From: Psychrobacillus sp. OK028
GTDB taxonomy: Bacteria; Bacillota; Bacilli; Bacillales_A; Planococcaceae
Reading direction: 5' to 3'
DNA length: 64,000 bases
NCBI RefSeq assembly: GCF_900103605.1
Contig: NZ_FNHY01000002.1
Coordinates: forward strand, 186,001 to 250,000
Position numbers and translations under genes: made by a program. Each line of letters begins with the position of its first letter. Position 1 is the stretch's first letter. Of the stretch, positions 33,962 through 43,698 are shown in pieces. The notes below the pieces were generated by a model. It was given only the letters and a program-made list of their open reading frames with translations. It was not told the DNA's origin and did not search any database.

Positions 33962-35431
33962 ATGTTTTTGGATGCAATACTGGAAACGATCGTTGGCTGG
34001 TTATGGGGATTACCACTAATCTTTACGGTTCTATTTGTAGGTGTATATTTTACTATTGGAAGTAAACTTTTTCAGTTTAGTTATTTACCGCATATTTTTA
34101 AAGAAACATTTGGTAAGATTTTTGGCAAAAAAGATAAATCGGAAGATACAAAAGGAATATTAACACCCTTTCAAGCCGTAAGTACAGCCATTGGCGGGAG
34201 TGTAGGGGTAGGGAATATTGGGGGTGTTGCAACTGCCATTGCTATTGGAGGACCTGGAGCAGTTTTTTGGATGTGGATTACCGCTTTACTCGGTATGATT
34301 ACAAAAACGGTAGAAGTAACCTTATCTGTTTACTACCGAAATACAGATGAAAAAGGTAACCCGTATGGTGGACCAACTTACTATATGGAAAAAGGTCTTG
34401 GTGAGGAAAAGAAATTTAAGTATTGGAAAGTTCCGGCCATACTATTCGGTTTAGGTATTTTCACAACCTTTTTTATTACGCTTCAAAATTATACGATTTC
34501 AGAAGCAGTTAGCTCTACGTTCAATATTGGAATGATTCCTGCCTCATTTATTTATTTGACTATTATTTATATCATTATTTATGGTGGTATTAAGCGGATT
34601 GGTGAGATTGCTTCTTTGCTCGTTCCGTTTATGTGCCTGTTTTATGTAATTGCAGGACTTTTTATCATTTTTAAAAATTACTCGGAAATCATTCCTGTTT
34701 TTTCATTAATATTTGATAGTGCTTTTTCAGGTATGGCAGCGGTAGGCGGTTTTACTGGAGCGGCAATTGCACAGGTTATTCGTATGGGGGTTGCACGTGC
34801 CGTTTATAGTAATGAGGCTGGTTGGGGTACTTCCCCGATGATTCATTCTACGGCTAAAACTGCCCACCCTGTCAAGCAAGGAATGTGGGGGGCGATGGAG
34901 GTATTCGCGGATACCATTATCGTATGTTCGATCACTGCGTTTACTATTATCATAACTGGTGTATGGTCTTCAGGTTTGGATGGTGCTGCTCTAACATTAT
35001 CTGCTTTTGAAATTGGGATTGGAGAGTTTGGTAGATATATTATTACAATCTCGATTTTCTTGTTCGGACTAACCACTTCTACAGGTTGGTACACGTATTA
35101 TGAGATATTGTTAAGACATGTATTTAATGATGAGAAAAAGCTTGCATTAAAGTACAAAATATTAACGCTGTTTAAATGGCTATATCCAATTCCTGGGTCG
35201 TTAATGGTAATCTATGCAGTGATGAATGACATGCCAGGAAAAGCAGTTTGGTATTTTGCGGATATTACGACAGCAATTCCTACTTTTGTTAACTTAATCG
35301 TTATACTGTTCTTAAGCAAAAAGTTCTTCGAGTTGCTTCGAGATTACAAAGCTAGATACTTAAATATAGGAATTGTTGATCCTAACTTTAGTGTGTTTTA
35401 TGAAGATAAGCTGAAAAAAGAAAAAAAGTAA
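33962..35431 (+). CDS. AgcS-family sodium:alanine (amino acid) symporter
   Basis: A 489-residue membrane protein with about 10-11 transmembrane helices. Signature sequences: TPFQAVSTAIGGSVGVGNIGGVATAIAIGGPGAVFWMW (about residues 67-104), TEVTLSVYYR-like TKTVEVTLSVYYR, YGGPTYYMEKGLG and AVYSNEAGWGTSPMIH. ATG 33962 follows GAGAGGGG closely, and TTG 33968 is an alternative. The terminator follows at 35445. It is probably cotranscribed with the preceding amidohydrolase gene. Confidence 0.93.
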   Translation: MFLDAILETIVGWLWGLPLIFTVLFVGVYFTIGSKLFQFSYLPHIFKETFGKIFGKKDKSEDTKGILTPFQAVSTAIGGSVGVGNIGGVATAIAIGGPGAVFWMWITALLGMITKTVEVTLSVYYRNTDEKGNPYGGPTYYMEKGLGEEKKFKYWKVPAILFGLGIFTTFFITLQNYTISEAVSSTFNIGMIPASFIYLTIIYIIIYGGIKRIGEIASLLVPFMCLFYVIAGLFIIFKNYSEIIPVFSLIFDSAFSGMAAVGGFTGAAIAQVIRMGVARAVYSNEAGWGTSPMIHSTAKTAHPVKQGMWGAMEVFADTIIVCSITAFTIIITGVWSSGLDGAALTLSAFEIGIGEFGRYIITISIFLFGLTTSTGWYTYYEILLRHVFNDEKKLALKYKILTLFKWLYPIPGSLMVIYAVMNDMPGKAVWYFADITTAIPTFVNLIVILFLSKKFFELLRDYKARYLNIGIVDPNFSVFYEDKLKKEKK

Positions 35432-35444
35432 ATAGCTAGAATAC

Positions 35445-35478
35445 AAGACAAATCATTTAGTAGTGGTTTGTCTTTTTT
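35445..35478 (+). terminator. Terminator after the symporter gene
   Basis: AAGACAAATCA pairs with TGGTTTGTCTT around 8 nt, followed by a T run. Confidence 0.8.
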
Positions 35479-35609
35479 AGTTAGTACTAATACCGATACG
35501 AGAAGGAAATTTGATGCTTTTCAACCAATTAATAAATGTATTACAAGATAAGAGGATTTCTGTGGAACAGAGGTCAGTTATTCATTAGTAATATATATTT
35601 TAGTAGTAG

Positions 35610-35680
35610 TATAGACCTGAATCATAAGTGCTGCAATAACCGCTGAATCATCTTTAAAATTTAAATTCCACAGGTCTATA
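35610..35680. repeat. Widely spaced 10-bp inverted repeat in the gap before the secreted protein
   Basis: TATAGACCTG (35610-35619) and CAGGTCTATA (35671-35680) are perfect inverted copies with 51 nt between them. No coding potential is seen in the 35479-35818 gap otherwise. The arms could close a large RNA structure or be paired protein sites. Confidence 0.4.
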
Positions 35681-35818
35681 TTACTGAAATTAATTTAAGG
35701 CCGTTTATGGACCTTTATAAGCATTGGTAAATTTGATATTTTTAGAATATTACAAAAGAGAGGAGTATAACAGGTTATTATTTTATTAAAATATATCTTT
35801 AATAGGGAGTGAAGTGAT

Positions 35819-38047
35819 TTGAAAGCGTTTTCAAAAAATATTGTAGTTCTTTTAGTTGCACTTGTATTATTTGTTTCATCTTCATTTCTTTATAGCCATC
35901 CCGTTTCTGCAGAGGTAGAAAAAAGATTTAATGATCCTATTAACTTGGGTTCTCTCATTCAAAGTGTAGCAGTATATGACTCTACCTATGGAGTTGAAGA
36001 TGGAAGGAATATAATGTACACAACTGCAAGCGGTGAGCCGGCCATCTTTCAGGTTATAGATCTTCAAAGCCAGGAGGTACTTAGAACCTATCCGTTAGAA
36101 GGAACGGGAGCTGTTTGGACTCATATAACGGTACCAAATGGTAATGTCTATATTGGCGGCAATGGGTATCTATATGAATATTCCCCAGTAACAAAGGAAG
36201 TCAGAAATCTTGGGGGTATAGGAGAGAGTGTTGTATACGGTTTGTCCTATGATGAAGAGGGACGTGTCTATTTTGGTTCGTTCCCAAATGCAAAAGCTGG
36301 CCGATATGATCCAAAAACTGGAGAAATGAAGGATTACGGCAGTGTTGCTCCAGGGGAAAGCTACTCCCGGTCCACAGCATATCTCAATGGGTACTTATAT
36401 TTAGGTATCGGTGTTGATAATCGCATAGTAAAATTAGATGTAGAAACAGGTGAATATGAAGCAATAAAGGTGCCAGACCATGTTATTCCAGGTAGCAGTG
36501 TTTGGCAACTGGATGCAGCTGGAAAATATATTGTCGCTGGTGTTGGAGGTGGCAGTAATACAATCTTGTTCTATGATACAGAAACAGGCAATTGGAGTGA
36601 TAATTACTATACAAACAATAAAGGTTTACGATTAATCCATGGCTTACCTGGAAGCGATAAAGTATACTTCCTGCAAGGCAATAGGTTGAAGGAAGTGGAC
36701 TTGAATACGCTAGAAGCAGTTGATACAGGAGTTATATTTGGAACCTTTTTGCGAAACACAGCTTGGATTGAACTAGAAAACGATTCAGACTTTCCTGGCA
36801 AATCATTAGTCACTGTCCAATTTGGCGGTCAAGTCACTTATATGAACTTACAAACCAAAAAAGTAAAAACGATTCAATACCCAATTGTCGGCAATCCAAT
36901 TCCTATTCAGACGTTGGAAAAAGGGCATGACGGTAATTTATATTTAAGTGGTTATCCGGGAGGAAAAGGTGCCGTATACAATCCGGAAACAAATGAAAAC
37001 AGTAATTTCAACCTGGCACAAGCAGAAGGTATGGTGCCTCTTGGAAATAAAATGTATTTTGGGATTTACCCGGGTGCACTTATTTTAGAGATGGATGTAA
37101 CCAATCCAGTTCTTTCTACTAAACAAATTTACGATATTCCTAATCAGGACAGGCCATTTATTATGACAGCAGCCAATAATAAATTATATATTGGTACGAT
37201 TCCTGACTATGGGTATTTGGGGGGATCATTAACAGTACTTGACCCATCCTCTGTAAAAGATACAAAAGTTTATGACAATGTTGTCCATAATCAATCCATA
37301 GCGGGATTGGCAGAAGCGAATGGAAAGCTATATGGATCAACAACAGTCGCCGGTGGATTAGGAATAGAACCTACAGAGCCAGCGGCAAAAATATTTGTCT
37401 GGGATATAGAAAAGGGTGAAAAAATTGCTGAGTTTGTTCCGGACATACCAGGTGTTACAGTTCAGCCCAAGATGATTAGCGGAATGTCGTTAGGACCAGA
37501 CGAACTGTTATGGTCTGCAGCGGGCGGCACGGTTTTTGCAATGGATCCGGAAACATTATCAATTGTAAAAAGCAAAAACGTATATCCTGAAGTGAAAGAT
37601 CATGGCAGATGGAGACCTATCCATATCCGTTGGGACGAGGATGGTCTGATGTACACTAATCTTGCTGGTAACTTAACAGTAATCAACCCCGATTCACTGG
37701 AGAGCGAAACATTGGCTAAGGCGGAGTTAATGACAATTGGGGATGATGGGCAAATTTATTACGCAGATAAAGCTAATTTAATGAAAATTGAAGTATTGGA
37801 TACGTTAGAATCAGCACTGAGGTTAGTTCAAAAACATTCCGACGATGGAAATCTAACACATTCATTAAGTAAGCAACTGTTTAACTCTATTACAACAGCT
37901 ATTCATCACCGGGATATGGGCAGATATGAGCAAGCTAATAAACATCTGCAGGATGCTATAAAGCATTTAGAAAATGCTAAAGAAACGGATATAAATGCAA
38001 ATTTATATAAAAAGTTCCGGAAGGTCCTTCATTCTATCGAGCTATAA
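35819..38047 (+). CDS. Secreted beta-propeller repeat protein with C-terminal FIMAH-like domain
   Basis: A 742-residue protein. Residues 1-31 are a Sec signal peptide (hydrophobic core then HPVSA, cleavage before EVEK). Residues about 40-655 are repeated blades of the YVTN/WD40-like type, with recurrent patterns such as VYIGGNGYLYEYSPVTKEV, YFGSFPNAKAGRYDPKTGEM and LYLSGYPGGKGAVYNPETNE, suggesting two seven-bladed propellers or one large one. Residues about 663-722 form a helical domain (ESALRLVQKHSDDGNLTHSL, then LFNSITTAIHHRDMGRYEQA) typical of the FIMAH domain found on extracellular Bacillales enzymes. No catalytic motif is evident. The start is TTG 35819 after TAGGGAGTGAAG. Confidence 0.75.
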   Translation: MKAFSKNIVVLLVALVLFVSSSFLYSHPVSAEVEKRFNDPINLGSLIQSVAVYDSTYGVEDGRNIMYTTASGEPAIFQVIDLQSQEVLRTYPLEGTGAVWTHITVPNGNVYIGGNGYLYEYSPVTKEVRNLGGIGESVVYGLSYDEEGRVYFGSFPNAKAGRYDPKTGEMKDYGSVAPGESYSRSTAYLNGYLYLGIGVDNRIVKLDVETGEYEAIKVPDHVIPGSSVWQLDAAGKYIVAGVGGGSNTILFYDTETGNWSDNYYTNNKGLRLIHGLPGSDKVYFLQGNRLKEVDLNTLEAVDTGVIFGTFLRNTAWIELENDSDFPGKSLVTVQFGGQVTYMNLQTKKVKTIQYPIVGNPIPIQTLEKGHDGNLYLSGYPGGKGAVYNPETNENSNFNLAQAEGMVPLGNKMYFGIYPGALILEMDVTNPVLSTKQIYDIPNQDRPFIMTAANNKLYIGTIPDYGYLGGSLTVLDPSSVKDTKVYDNVVHNQSIAGLAEANGKLYGSTTVAGGLGIEPTEPAAKIFVWDIEKGEKIAEFVPDIPGVTVQPKMISGMSLGPDELLWSAAGGTVFAMDPETLSIVKSKNVYPEVKDHGRWRPIHIRWDEDGLMYTNLAGNLTVINPDSLESETLAKAELMTIGDDGQIYYADKANLMKIEVLDTLESALRLVQKHSDDGNLTHSLSKQLFNSITTAIHHRDMGRYEQANKHLQDAIKHLENAKETDINANLYKKFRKVLHSIEL

Positions 38048-38241
38048 AACTTAGTATGAACTTTAGGAAACATGTGCCCACCGAAGTTACAAACGCGTTT
38101 GACCTTTAGAATTAGTAGTTATGTATCATTTTACTTAAAATTCGGTTTGGTTGGGTTTTTTTATGTTTCATTCAATTCTAGATGGGAATTTAGATAAGGA
38201 GCGCGACTTAAGCTCAAATATCTTAAAGGAGGAATAAAAAA

Positions 38242-38481
38242 ATGCCTAACAACCTAGACAAACGCAGCAGAAACGACAATCCAAATTGGCCAAATGAAGC
38301 GGAACGTAACGGAAGAGAAGCAACCTCCACTAATCAAGAGAATGAGTTTTATGAAGAATTAGGTCGTAAGGGCGGAGAAGCTCGGAACAATTTCAATGAT
38401 TATGAACAAGAGCAAAATAAAGAGAATGTACAAAATAACAAAAAACGTAACGAAGACGATTTTAACTCAATAAATAGCTAA
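38242..38481 (+). CDS. Small hydrophilic KGG-motif protein
   Basis: A 79-residue, highly charged, Asn/Glu-rich protein, probably disordered. It contains FYEELGRKGGEARNN, a GRKGGEA motif of the stress-related KGG repeat seen in GsiB-like proteins of Bacillus. ATG 38242 follows AAAGGAGG. It is monocistronic, with a terminator at 38516. Possibly a general-stress or spore protein; function unknown. Confidence 0.7.
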   Translation: MPNNLDKRSRNDNPNWPNEAERNGREATSTNQENEFYEELGRKGGEARNNFNDYEQEQNKENVQNNKKRNEDDFNSINS

Positions 38482-38515
38482 AGTTAAAAAATTTAAAACT
38501 AAATAAGTTAAAAAC

Positions 38516-38553
38516 AGGGTGCACAAAGTCAATGAGACTACGTGCATCCTTTT
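38516..38553 (+). terminator. Terminator after the KGG protein gene
   Basis: AGGGTGCAC pairs with GTGCATCCT, followed by TTTT. Confidence 0.75.
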
Positions 38554-38656
38554 AATTCTCCTTAAACTTTTTATTTGAAATTTGACTACTATTATCATAT
38601 AGTGAATCTTGTCGAAATAGTAAAAACAAGCAAGTAAGGAGAAGTCAAGAAGCAAT

Positions 38657-39214
38657 ATGTTAAGTAGATACACGAATGATTATATGCAACAGCTCATCAG
38701 CTCCATTATGGAAACTGTAAATATAGATTTAGAAATAAAACCGGACCATTCTGGCATAAATATGAGCTACAATTTTATTGGTAATTATTTAGGTGTAGAT
38801 TTTCAACGATTAATAACTTCGTGGGAAGAAATTCAATCGCCTATTTCATTAGAATCATATATTAATATCTTAACTATTCATGAATTAGGTCATGCATTGG
38901 ATCGTTCAGCGTTACTTGAATCACTTGAGCGAACAATAGAATTTTATCAAACTAAAAAAAGTTATTTAGCCAGTGAAATTTATAATAATAAAGATTTACT
39001 CGTTAAACTTTTAGAGGAACATGAGATGAATATAACATTTGAAGAAACTGCTTGGATGAATGCAGAACTACTTAATAAGAAATTTTCTCTGTTTGATCCT
39101 TCCAGCTTTGAAATAGTGAAGAAACACAGTTTAGAATCTTACCAAAGGGTATATTTAGATGATTTGAAATCATACGAGCTCCTTATAGAAGGATTAAACG
39201 AAAAAACAGCATAA
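38657..39214 (+). CDS. Small zincin-like protein with HExxH motif
   Basis: A 185-residue protein with no signal peptide. HELGHALD at residues 75-82 is a zinc-metallopeptidase motif (His75, Glu76, His79), and Glu129/Glu130 in FEETAW about 50 residues later could be the third ligand, as in minimal gluzincins. I do not recognise a named family. ATG 38657 has AAGGAGAAG about 18 nt upstream, rather far, so the exact start is uncertain. A strong terminator follows. A peptidase activity is inferred from the motif only. Confidence 0.65.
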   Translation: MLSRYTNDYMQQLISSIMETVNIDLEIKPDHSGINMSYNFIGNYLGVDFQRLITSWEEIQSPISLESYINILTIHELGHALDRSALLESLERTIEFYQTKKSYLASEIYNNKDLLVKLLEEHEMNITFEETAWMNAELLNKKFSLFDPSSFEIVKKHSLESYQRVYLDDLKSYELLIEGLNEKTA

Positions 39215-39218
39215 GAAA

Positions 39219-39256
39219 AAGGCTATCCTAATTTCTATATATTGGGATAGCCTTTT
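39219..39256. terminator. Terminator after the HExxH protein gene
   Basis: AAGGCTATCC and GGATAGCCTT form a perfect 10-bp stem, with TTTT after it and A-rich sequence before it, so it may work in both directions. Confidence 0.85.
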
Positions 39257-39352
39257 ATATTAAATACCCTTCCGATTGTTTAGAGCGATCGATCTAGGGG
39301 AATCTAGTAACTATAATACATTATTAAATTTCATAAAGAGGAGGGAACAAAG

Positions 39353-39529
39353 ATGCCTAACCTAAATGGAAAAAAGCGATATGATGAAGATCCAAATACA
39401 ACACAAGAGCAACCAAGCAAAATTGAAGAAATAGAAGAAAGAAAAGAAAATGAAAAAAACATTCAAAGAGACGGAAATAATTCAGAGGATACAATTAGCA
39501 CAGAAGAGGATAGTAAATTGCGTCGATAA
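39353..39529 (+). CDS. Small acidic hydrophilic protein, 58 residues
   Basis: ATG 39353 follows AGAGGAGGG. The 58 codons encode an almost entirely charged or polar chain (Glu, Asn, Lys, Asp), beginning MPNLNGKKRYDEDPN. The start resembles that of the KGG protein at 38242 (MPNNLDKRSRNDNPN), so the two may be related. It has its own terminator at 39549. Function unknown; a stress- or spore-associated disordered protein is plausible. Confidence 0.6.
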   Translation: MPNLNGKKRYDEDPNTTQEQPSKIEEIEERKENEKNIQRDGNNSEDTISTEEDSKLRR

Positions 39530-39548
39530 TAACTAGTTAGATTTGTTT

Positions 39549-39592
39549 AGAGATGCGCCTGATCACTTGCCGATTAGGCACATCTCTTTTGT
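39549..39592 (+). terminator. Terminator after the 58-residue protein gene
   Basis: AGAGATGCGCCT pairs with AGGCACATCTCT (one mismatch), followed by TTTTG. Confidence 0.75.
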
Positions 39593-39694
39593 TTTATCCA
39601 ACATTCTCATTTGAATGTATCAGTAGGCACTGAATAAATGATATAGTGTATATAATTAAGTACATACATAAGCTAGTGAAGGTGGCGAATTAGT

Positions 39695-40693
39695 TTGAAA
39701 AAAAAGAATCATCCAATTTTAAAGGATGAAAACGTCATTTTATTTCCTGGAATGATAGAAAAATATGTGGAAAAAGGGCTAAAATTTGCGGAAGAGAACA
39801 ACTTTTTGGAAGCGGTATCTTGCTTTGATGAGGCTAACAAATATATAGAGTTAAGTGATATGGTACAAAGCGTTTATATTCTTTCTTTATTAGAGGCTGG
39901 TAGAGCTTTGGATGCAAAGATAATTTGTGAAACACTCTACGAAAAAAAATCTCCTTTTTTTGAACAAGTAATTGAATTATATTTGACCATTTTACTCGAT
40001 TTAAAAGAATACAAACAGTTAACTGAAGTATTAGATGAGTTAATGAAAGATTCGACCTATACATTTATGCAAAAGAAGAATTTTAAACAATTAAGAGAAC
40101 TAAGTATTAAAATGCTAACAGATACTACATATGCTGCAGATGAAGAGACACAAAAGAACTTTGACAGTGAAATTTTCAAGCTTGCTAACTTTATAAAACT
40201 CCCTTTTGGTCAGCAGGAATTATTATTACAAGAAGCATACCAAGCTGATATTAAAGGGTTATCAAAGGAAATTATCACTATTATTGAGAGCCCAGATATA
40301 GTTCCTACTATTAAGTCTCTTGGTTTGTTACTTCTTGGGGCTGCTGGAGTGGAAAGTGAAGTCACTATTGAGAAATTTGGTTTTAAAGAAACGGTTGTTC
40401 CAACTTCACCGCCCGAACGTACTGCAGTAGATCGGGTAGAACCTATAAAACAATCTATCGAAAATTTATTGGAGAAAGACCCAAGTAAGCTTCAAATGAC
40501 GTTGGAAATGGTTCATCGACATGCTTATGCCTTGTTTCCTTTCGATTGGGTAGGATATACTAATGAAATAGTAGCGAACAGATATATTGAATATGTGGAT
40601 ATGTTATTTGGTAACCGAGAATTGATGACAGATGAGTTCTTTGAGCTCGTGATAGCATTGGAAGAATCATTAGAAGTAATGAGTTATGAATAA
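39695..40693 (+). CDS. ysoA: TPR-repeat protein (YsoA-like)
   Basis: A 332-residue soluble helical protein; residues about 12-120 contain tetratricopeptide-like helices (EKGLKFAEENNFLEAVSCFDEANKYIE and following). The C-terminal part is helical without a clear motif. It precedes tig exactly as B. subtilis ysoA does. The start is TTG 39695 after GAAGGTGG. It marks the return to conserved gene order after the accessory region. Function unknown. Confidence 0.82.
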   Translation: MKKKNHPILKDENVILFPGMIEKYVEKGLKFAEENNFLEAVSCFDEANKYIELSDMVQSVYILSLLEAGRALDAKIICETLYEKKSPFFEQVIELYLTILLDLKEYKQLTEVLDELMKDSTYTFMQKKNFKQLRELSIKMLTDTTYAADEETQKNFDSEIFKLANFIKLPFGQQELLLQEAYQADIKGLSKEIITIIESPDIVPTIKSLGLLLLGAAGVESEVTIEKFGFKETVVPTSPPERTAVDRVEPIKQSIENLLEKDPSKLQMTLEMVHRHAYALFPFDWVGYTNEIVANRYIEYVDMLFGNRELMTDEFFELVIALEESLEVMSYE

Positions 40694-40820
40694 TGTTGAA
40701 ACTCTATTCATCTATGCTATAATATACAAGTTGTCAATATAATTAGTGAAAAACTGTTCTGTATAATTGTCTTATGCAGGCTGCTAAATTATTGTAAATT
40801 ATTTTTTGGAGGTAGAATAT

Positions 40821-42113
40821 ATGTCAATGGATCAGACTGTAAAATGGGAAAAACAAGAAGGCAATAATGGTTTATTAACAGTAGAAGTTGCTGCAGAAGA
40901 AGTAGCAAAAGGATTAGACCAAGCGTTTAAAAAAGTAGTAAAACAAATTAACGCTCCAGGTTTCCGTAAAGGTAAAATGCCTCGTCAAATTTTCGAAAAA
41001 ATGTATGGTGTAGAATCATTATTCCAAGATGCATTAGATATCATCCTTCCTCATGCTTATGGGCATGCAGTTGAAGACGCTGGAATTGACCCAGTTGATC
41101 AACCAGAGATTGATATCGTAACAATGGAAAAAGGGCAACCTTTAGTTTTCACTGCTAAAGTTGTTGTAAAACCAGAAGTAACTCTAGGAGACTATAAAGG
41201 TCTTGAAGCAACAAAATTAGAGGAAACTGTAACAGATGAAGAAATCGACGAGCAACTACAAAGCCAACAAAGTCGTTTAGCTGAATTAGTTGTTAAAGAA
41301 GATGCAATCGTTGAAGGTGATACAGCTGTAATCGACTTCGAAGGATTCGTTGATGAAGTAGCATTTGAAGGTGGAGCTGGAACAGATTATCCATTAGAAA
41401 TCGGTTCTAATTCATTCATCCCAGGTTTCGAAGAGCAATTAATCGGTGCTAAAACTGGAGATGCAAAAGATGTTGAAGTAACATTCCCAGAAGAATACCA
41501 TGCTGCTGAATTAGCTGGTAAAGCTGCTACTTTTAAAGTAACAGTGAAAGAAGTTAAAGGGAAAGAACTTCCTGAACTTAATGATGAATTTGCGAAAGAA
41601 GTAGATCCAGAAGTTGAAGGTATCGACGCTCTACGTGCAAAACTAAAAGAAGTAACTGCTGAAGAGAAAAAACAATTAGCTGCTCAAACACTTCGTGATA
41701 CTTTAGTTGAAGCTGCTGCTGCAAACGCAACAATTGATATTCCTGAAGCAATGATTACTTCTGAAACTGACCGCATGTTACAAGAATTTGGTCAACGTTT
41801 AGAGCAACAAGGAATGAACTTAGATCTTTACTATCAATTCTCTGGCCAAGATGAAGAAGCATTACGTGCTCAAATGACAGAAGATGCTAATAACCGCGTA
41901 AAAGTTTCTTTAACACTTGAAGCTATTGCAAAACAAGAAAATATTGAAGCTTCTGAAGAAGACATTAATGCAGAGCTTGAAAAAATGAGCTCTCAATTCA
42001 ATATGAAAATTGAAGATATTAAACGTGCACTTGGTGGTACTGATGTTCTTGCAAATGATTTACGCTTTGCAAAAACAGTGGAATTCTTAGTGGATAACGC
42101 AAAAATTTCTTAA
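40821..42113 (+). CDS. tig: Trigger factor
   Basis: A 430-residue ribosome-bound chaperone and peptidyl-prolyl isomerase. The N-terminal ribosome-binding domain has [20 protein letters not shown] (around residues 30-55), the FKBP domain is near residues 150-240 ([16 protein letters not shown] and [14 protein letters not shown]), and the helical C-terminal domain follows. ATG 40821 follows TTGGAGGT; the ORF opens 15 nt earlier at a codon inside the ribosome site. Confidence 0.98.
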   Translation: MSMDQTVKWEKQEGNNGLLTVEVAAEEVAKGLDQAFKKVVKQINAPGFRKGKMPRQIFEKMYGVESLFQDALDIILPHAYGHAVEDAGIDPVDQPEIDIVTMEKGQPLVFTAKVVVKPEVTLGDYKGLEATKLEETVTDEEIDEQLQSQQSRLAELVVKEDAIVEGDTAVIDFEGFVDEVAFEGGAGTDYPLEIGSNSFIPGFEEQLIGAKTGDAKDVEVTFPEEYHAAELAGKAATFKVTVKEVKGKELPELNDEFAKEVDPEVEGIDALRAKLKEVTAEEKKQLAAQTLRDTLVEAAAANATIDIPEAMITSETDRMLQEFGQRLEQQGMNLDLYYQFSGQDEEALRAQMTEDANNRVKVSLTLEAIAKQENIEASEEDINAELEKMSSQFNMKIEDIKRALGGTDVLANDLRFAKTVEFLVDNAKIS

Positions 42114-42141
42114 TCACAAATTTATAGGCATTTAATACAAA

Positions 42142-42181
42142 TAGAGCAAGGTACAGCTATATAAACTGTGCCTTGTTCTAT
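42142..42181 (+). terminator. Probable terminator after tig
   Basis: AGAGCAAGGTACAG and CTGTGCCTTGTTCT form a long stem; the T run after it is short, so termination may be partial. Confidence 0.5.
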
Positions 42182-42284
42182 CATATACATAGCAATTTAT
42201 TTGATTTTAAAACATACTTAAACTTATTATTTGATTACTTGATGAGAATCTTGTAACATAATTGCTTGAATAGGGGTGAATATT

Positions 42285-43553
42285 TTGTTCAAATTCAATG
42301 ATGAAAAAGGGAACTTAAAATGTTCTTTTTGTGGTAAACCACAAGAACAAGTTCGTAAGCTAGTAGCGGGACCAGGCGTATATATTTGTGACGAATGTAT
42401 CGATCTTTGTTCCGAAATTGTAGAAGAAGAGCTAGGAATTGAAGAAGAAGTAGAATTTAAAGAAGTTCCGAAGCCGAAAGAAATTTTAGCTATTTTAGAT
42501 GAATACGTAATTGGACAAGAACGAGCAAAAAAATCACTTGCTGTTGCTGTTTATAACCATTACAAGCGCATCAATTCGAATAGTGTAATCGATGAAGTAG
42601 AATTAGCTAAATCTAATATAGTATTAATTGGTCCTACTGGTAGTGGTAAAACATTACTAGCTCAAACACTTGCGAGAATTCTTAACGTGCCATTTGCAAT
42701 TGCAGATGCGACTTCGTTAACAGAAGCAGGATATGTTGGGGAAGATGTAGAGAATATTCTTTTAAAACTAATTCAATCAGCAGACTATGATATCGAGCGT
42801 GCTGAAAAAGGTATTATATATATTGATGAAATAGACAAAGTTGCTCGTAAATCCGAAAATCCGTCTATTACACGAGACGTTTCCGGTGAAGGTGTACAAC
42901 AAGCCCTTCTTAAAATATTAGAAGGTACTGTTGCAAGTGTTCCTCCACAAGGTGGACGTAAGCATCCTCATCAAGAGTTTTTACAAATTGATACAACGAA
43001 TATCCTATTTGTTGTTGGTGGTGCTTTTGATGGAATTGAACAAATCATTAAACGTCGTCTAGGTGAAAAAGTTATTGGTTTCGGAGCAGATCCTAACAAA
43101 GTAGAGGTTGCAGAAGGTTCCGTACTTTCTCAATTAATACCTGAAGATTTATTGAAATTTGGTTTAATCCCAGAATTCATTGGTCGTTTACCAGTACTTG
43201 CGAGCTTAGAGCAACTGGACGTAAACGCGTTAGTTCAAATTCTTACAGAACCGAAAAATGCACTTGCTAAGCAATATCAAAAAATGATCGAATTGGATAA
43301 TGTGAAGTTAACATTTGAAGATGAAGCATTAGAAGCTATTGCAAAAGAAGCGATTGAACGTAAAACGGGTGCTCGTGGTCTTCGGTCAATAATCGAAAAT
43401 ATCATGCTTGATGTCATGTTTGAACTGCCATCAAGAGATGACATAGTAGAATGTGTTATTACAAAAGAATCTATTACAGATAAAGCCAAACCTAAACTTT
43501 TATTAGAGGATGGCACTGAATTAGAAAAAGATAACGAAAAAACATCGGCTTAA
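42285..43553 (+). CDS. clpX: ATP-dependent Clp protease ATP-binding subunit ClpX
   Basis: A 422-residue AAA+ unfoldase. The N-terminal zinc finger has [17 protein letters not shown] and [10 protein letters not shown]; Walker A is GPTGSGKT; Walker B is IIYIDEIDK; the IGF loop that docks ClpP appears as VIGFG. The start TTG 42285 (MFKFNDEKG) matches B. subtilis ClpX (MFKFNEEKG); a GTG at 42276 would add three residues and overlaps TAGGGG. Confidence 0.97.
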   Translation: MFKFNDEKGNLKCSFCGKPQEQVRKLVAGPGVYICDECIDLCSEIVEEELGIEEEVEFKEVPKPKEILAILDEYVIGQERAKKSLAVAVYNHYKRINSNSVIDEVELAKSNIVLIGPTGSGKTLLAQTLARILNVPFAIADATSLTEAGYVGEDVENILLKLIQSADYDIERAEKGIIYIDEIDKVARKSENPSITRDVSGEGVQQALLKILEGTVASVPPQGGRKHPHQEFLQIDTTNILFVVGGAFDGIEQIIKRRLGEKVIGFGADPNKVEVAEGSVLSQLIPEDLLKFGLIPEFIGRLPVLASLEQLDVNALVQILTEPKNALAKQYQKMIELDNVKLTFEDEALEAIAKEAIERKTGARGLRSIIENIMLDVMFELPSRDDIVECVITKESITDKAKPKLLLEDGTELEKDNEKTSA

Positions 43554-43565
43554 CTAGCCATTGAC

Positions 43566-43622
43566 AAAGCTGGCTTCCAATCTGCGCGTGCTTAGCGCAT
43601 GCAAGGATGTCAGCTTTTTCAA
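43566..43622 (+). terminator. Possible terminator between clpX and lonA
   Basis: AAAGCTG (43566) pairs with CAGCTTT (43611), with an inner TGCGC/GCGCA hairpin, followed by TTC-rich sequence. Probably partial. Confidence 0.45.
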
Positions 43623-43698
43623 CTTATTAGCTTCTTTTTTTAATGGAAGCATTATTAATGAATTATTCGGACAGAATAAGTTGGAGGTGACTACCCAA

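Noticed and set aside
43561-43698. N-terminal extension of lonA by 46 residues
   Set aside because: The extension covers a hairpin between the genes and has no ribosome site; ATG 43699 after TTGGAGGTG gives the normal Lon N-terminus.
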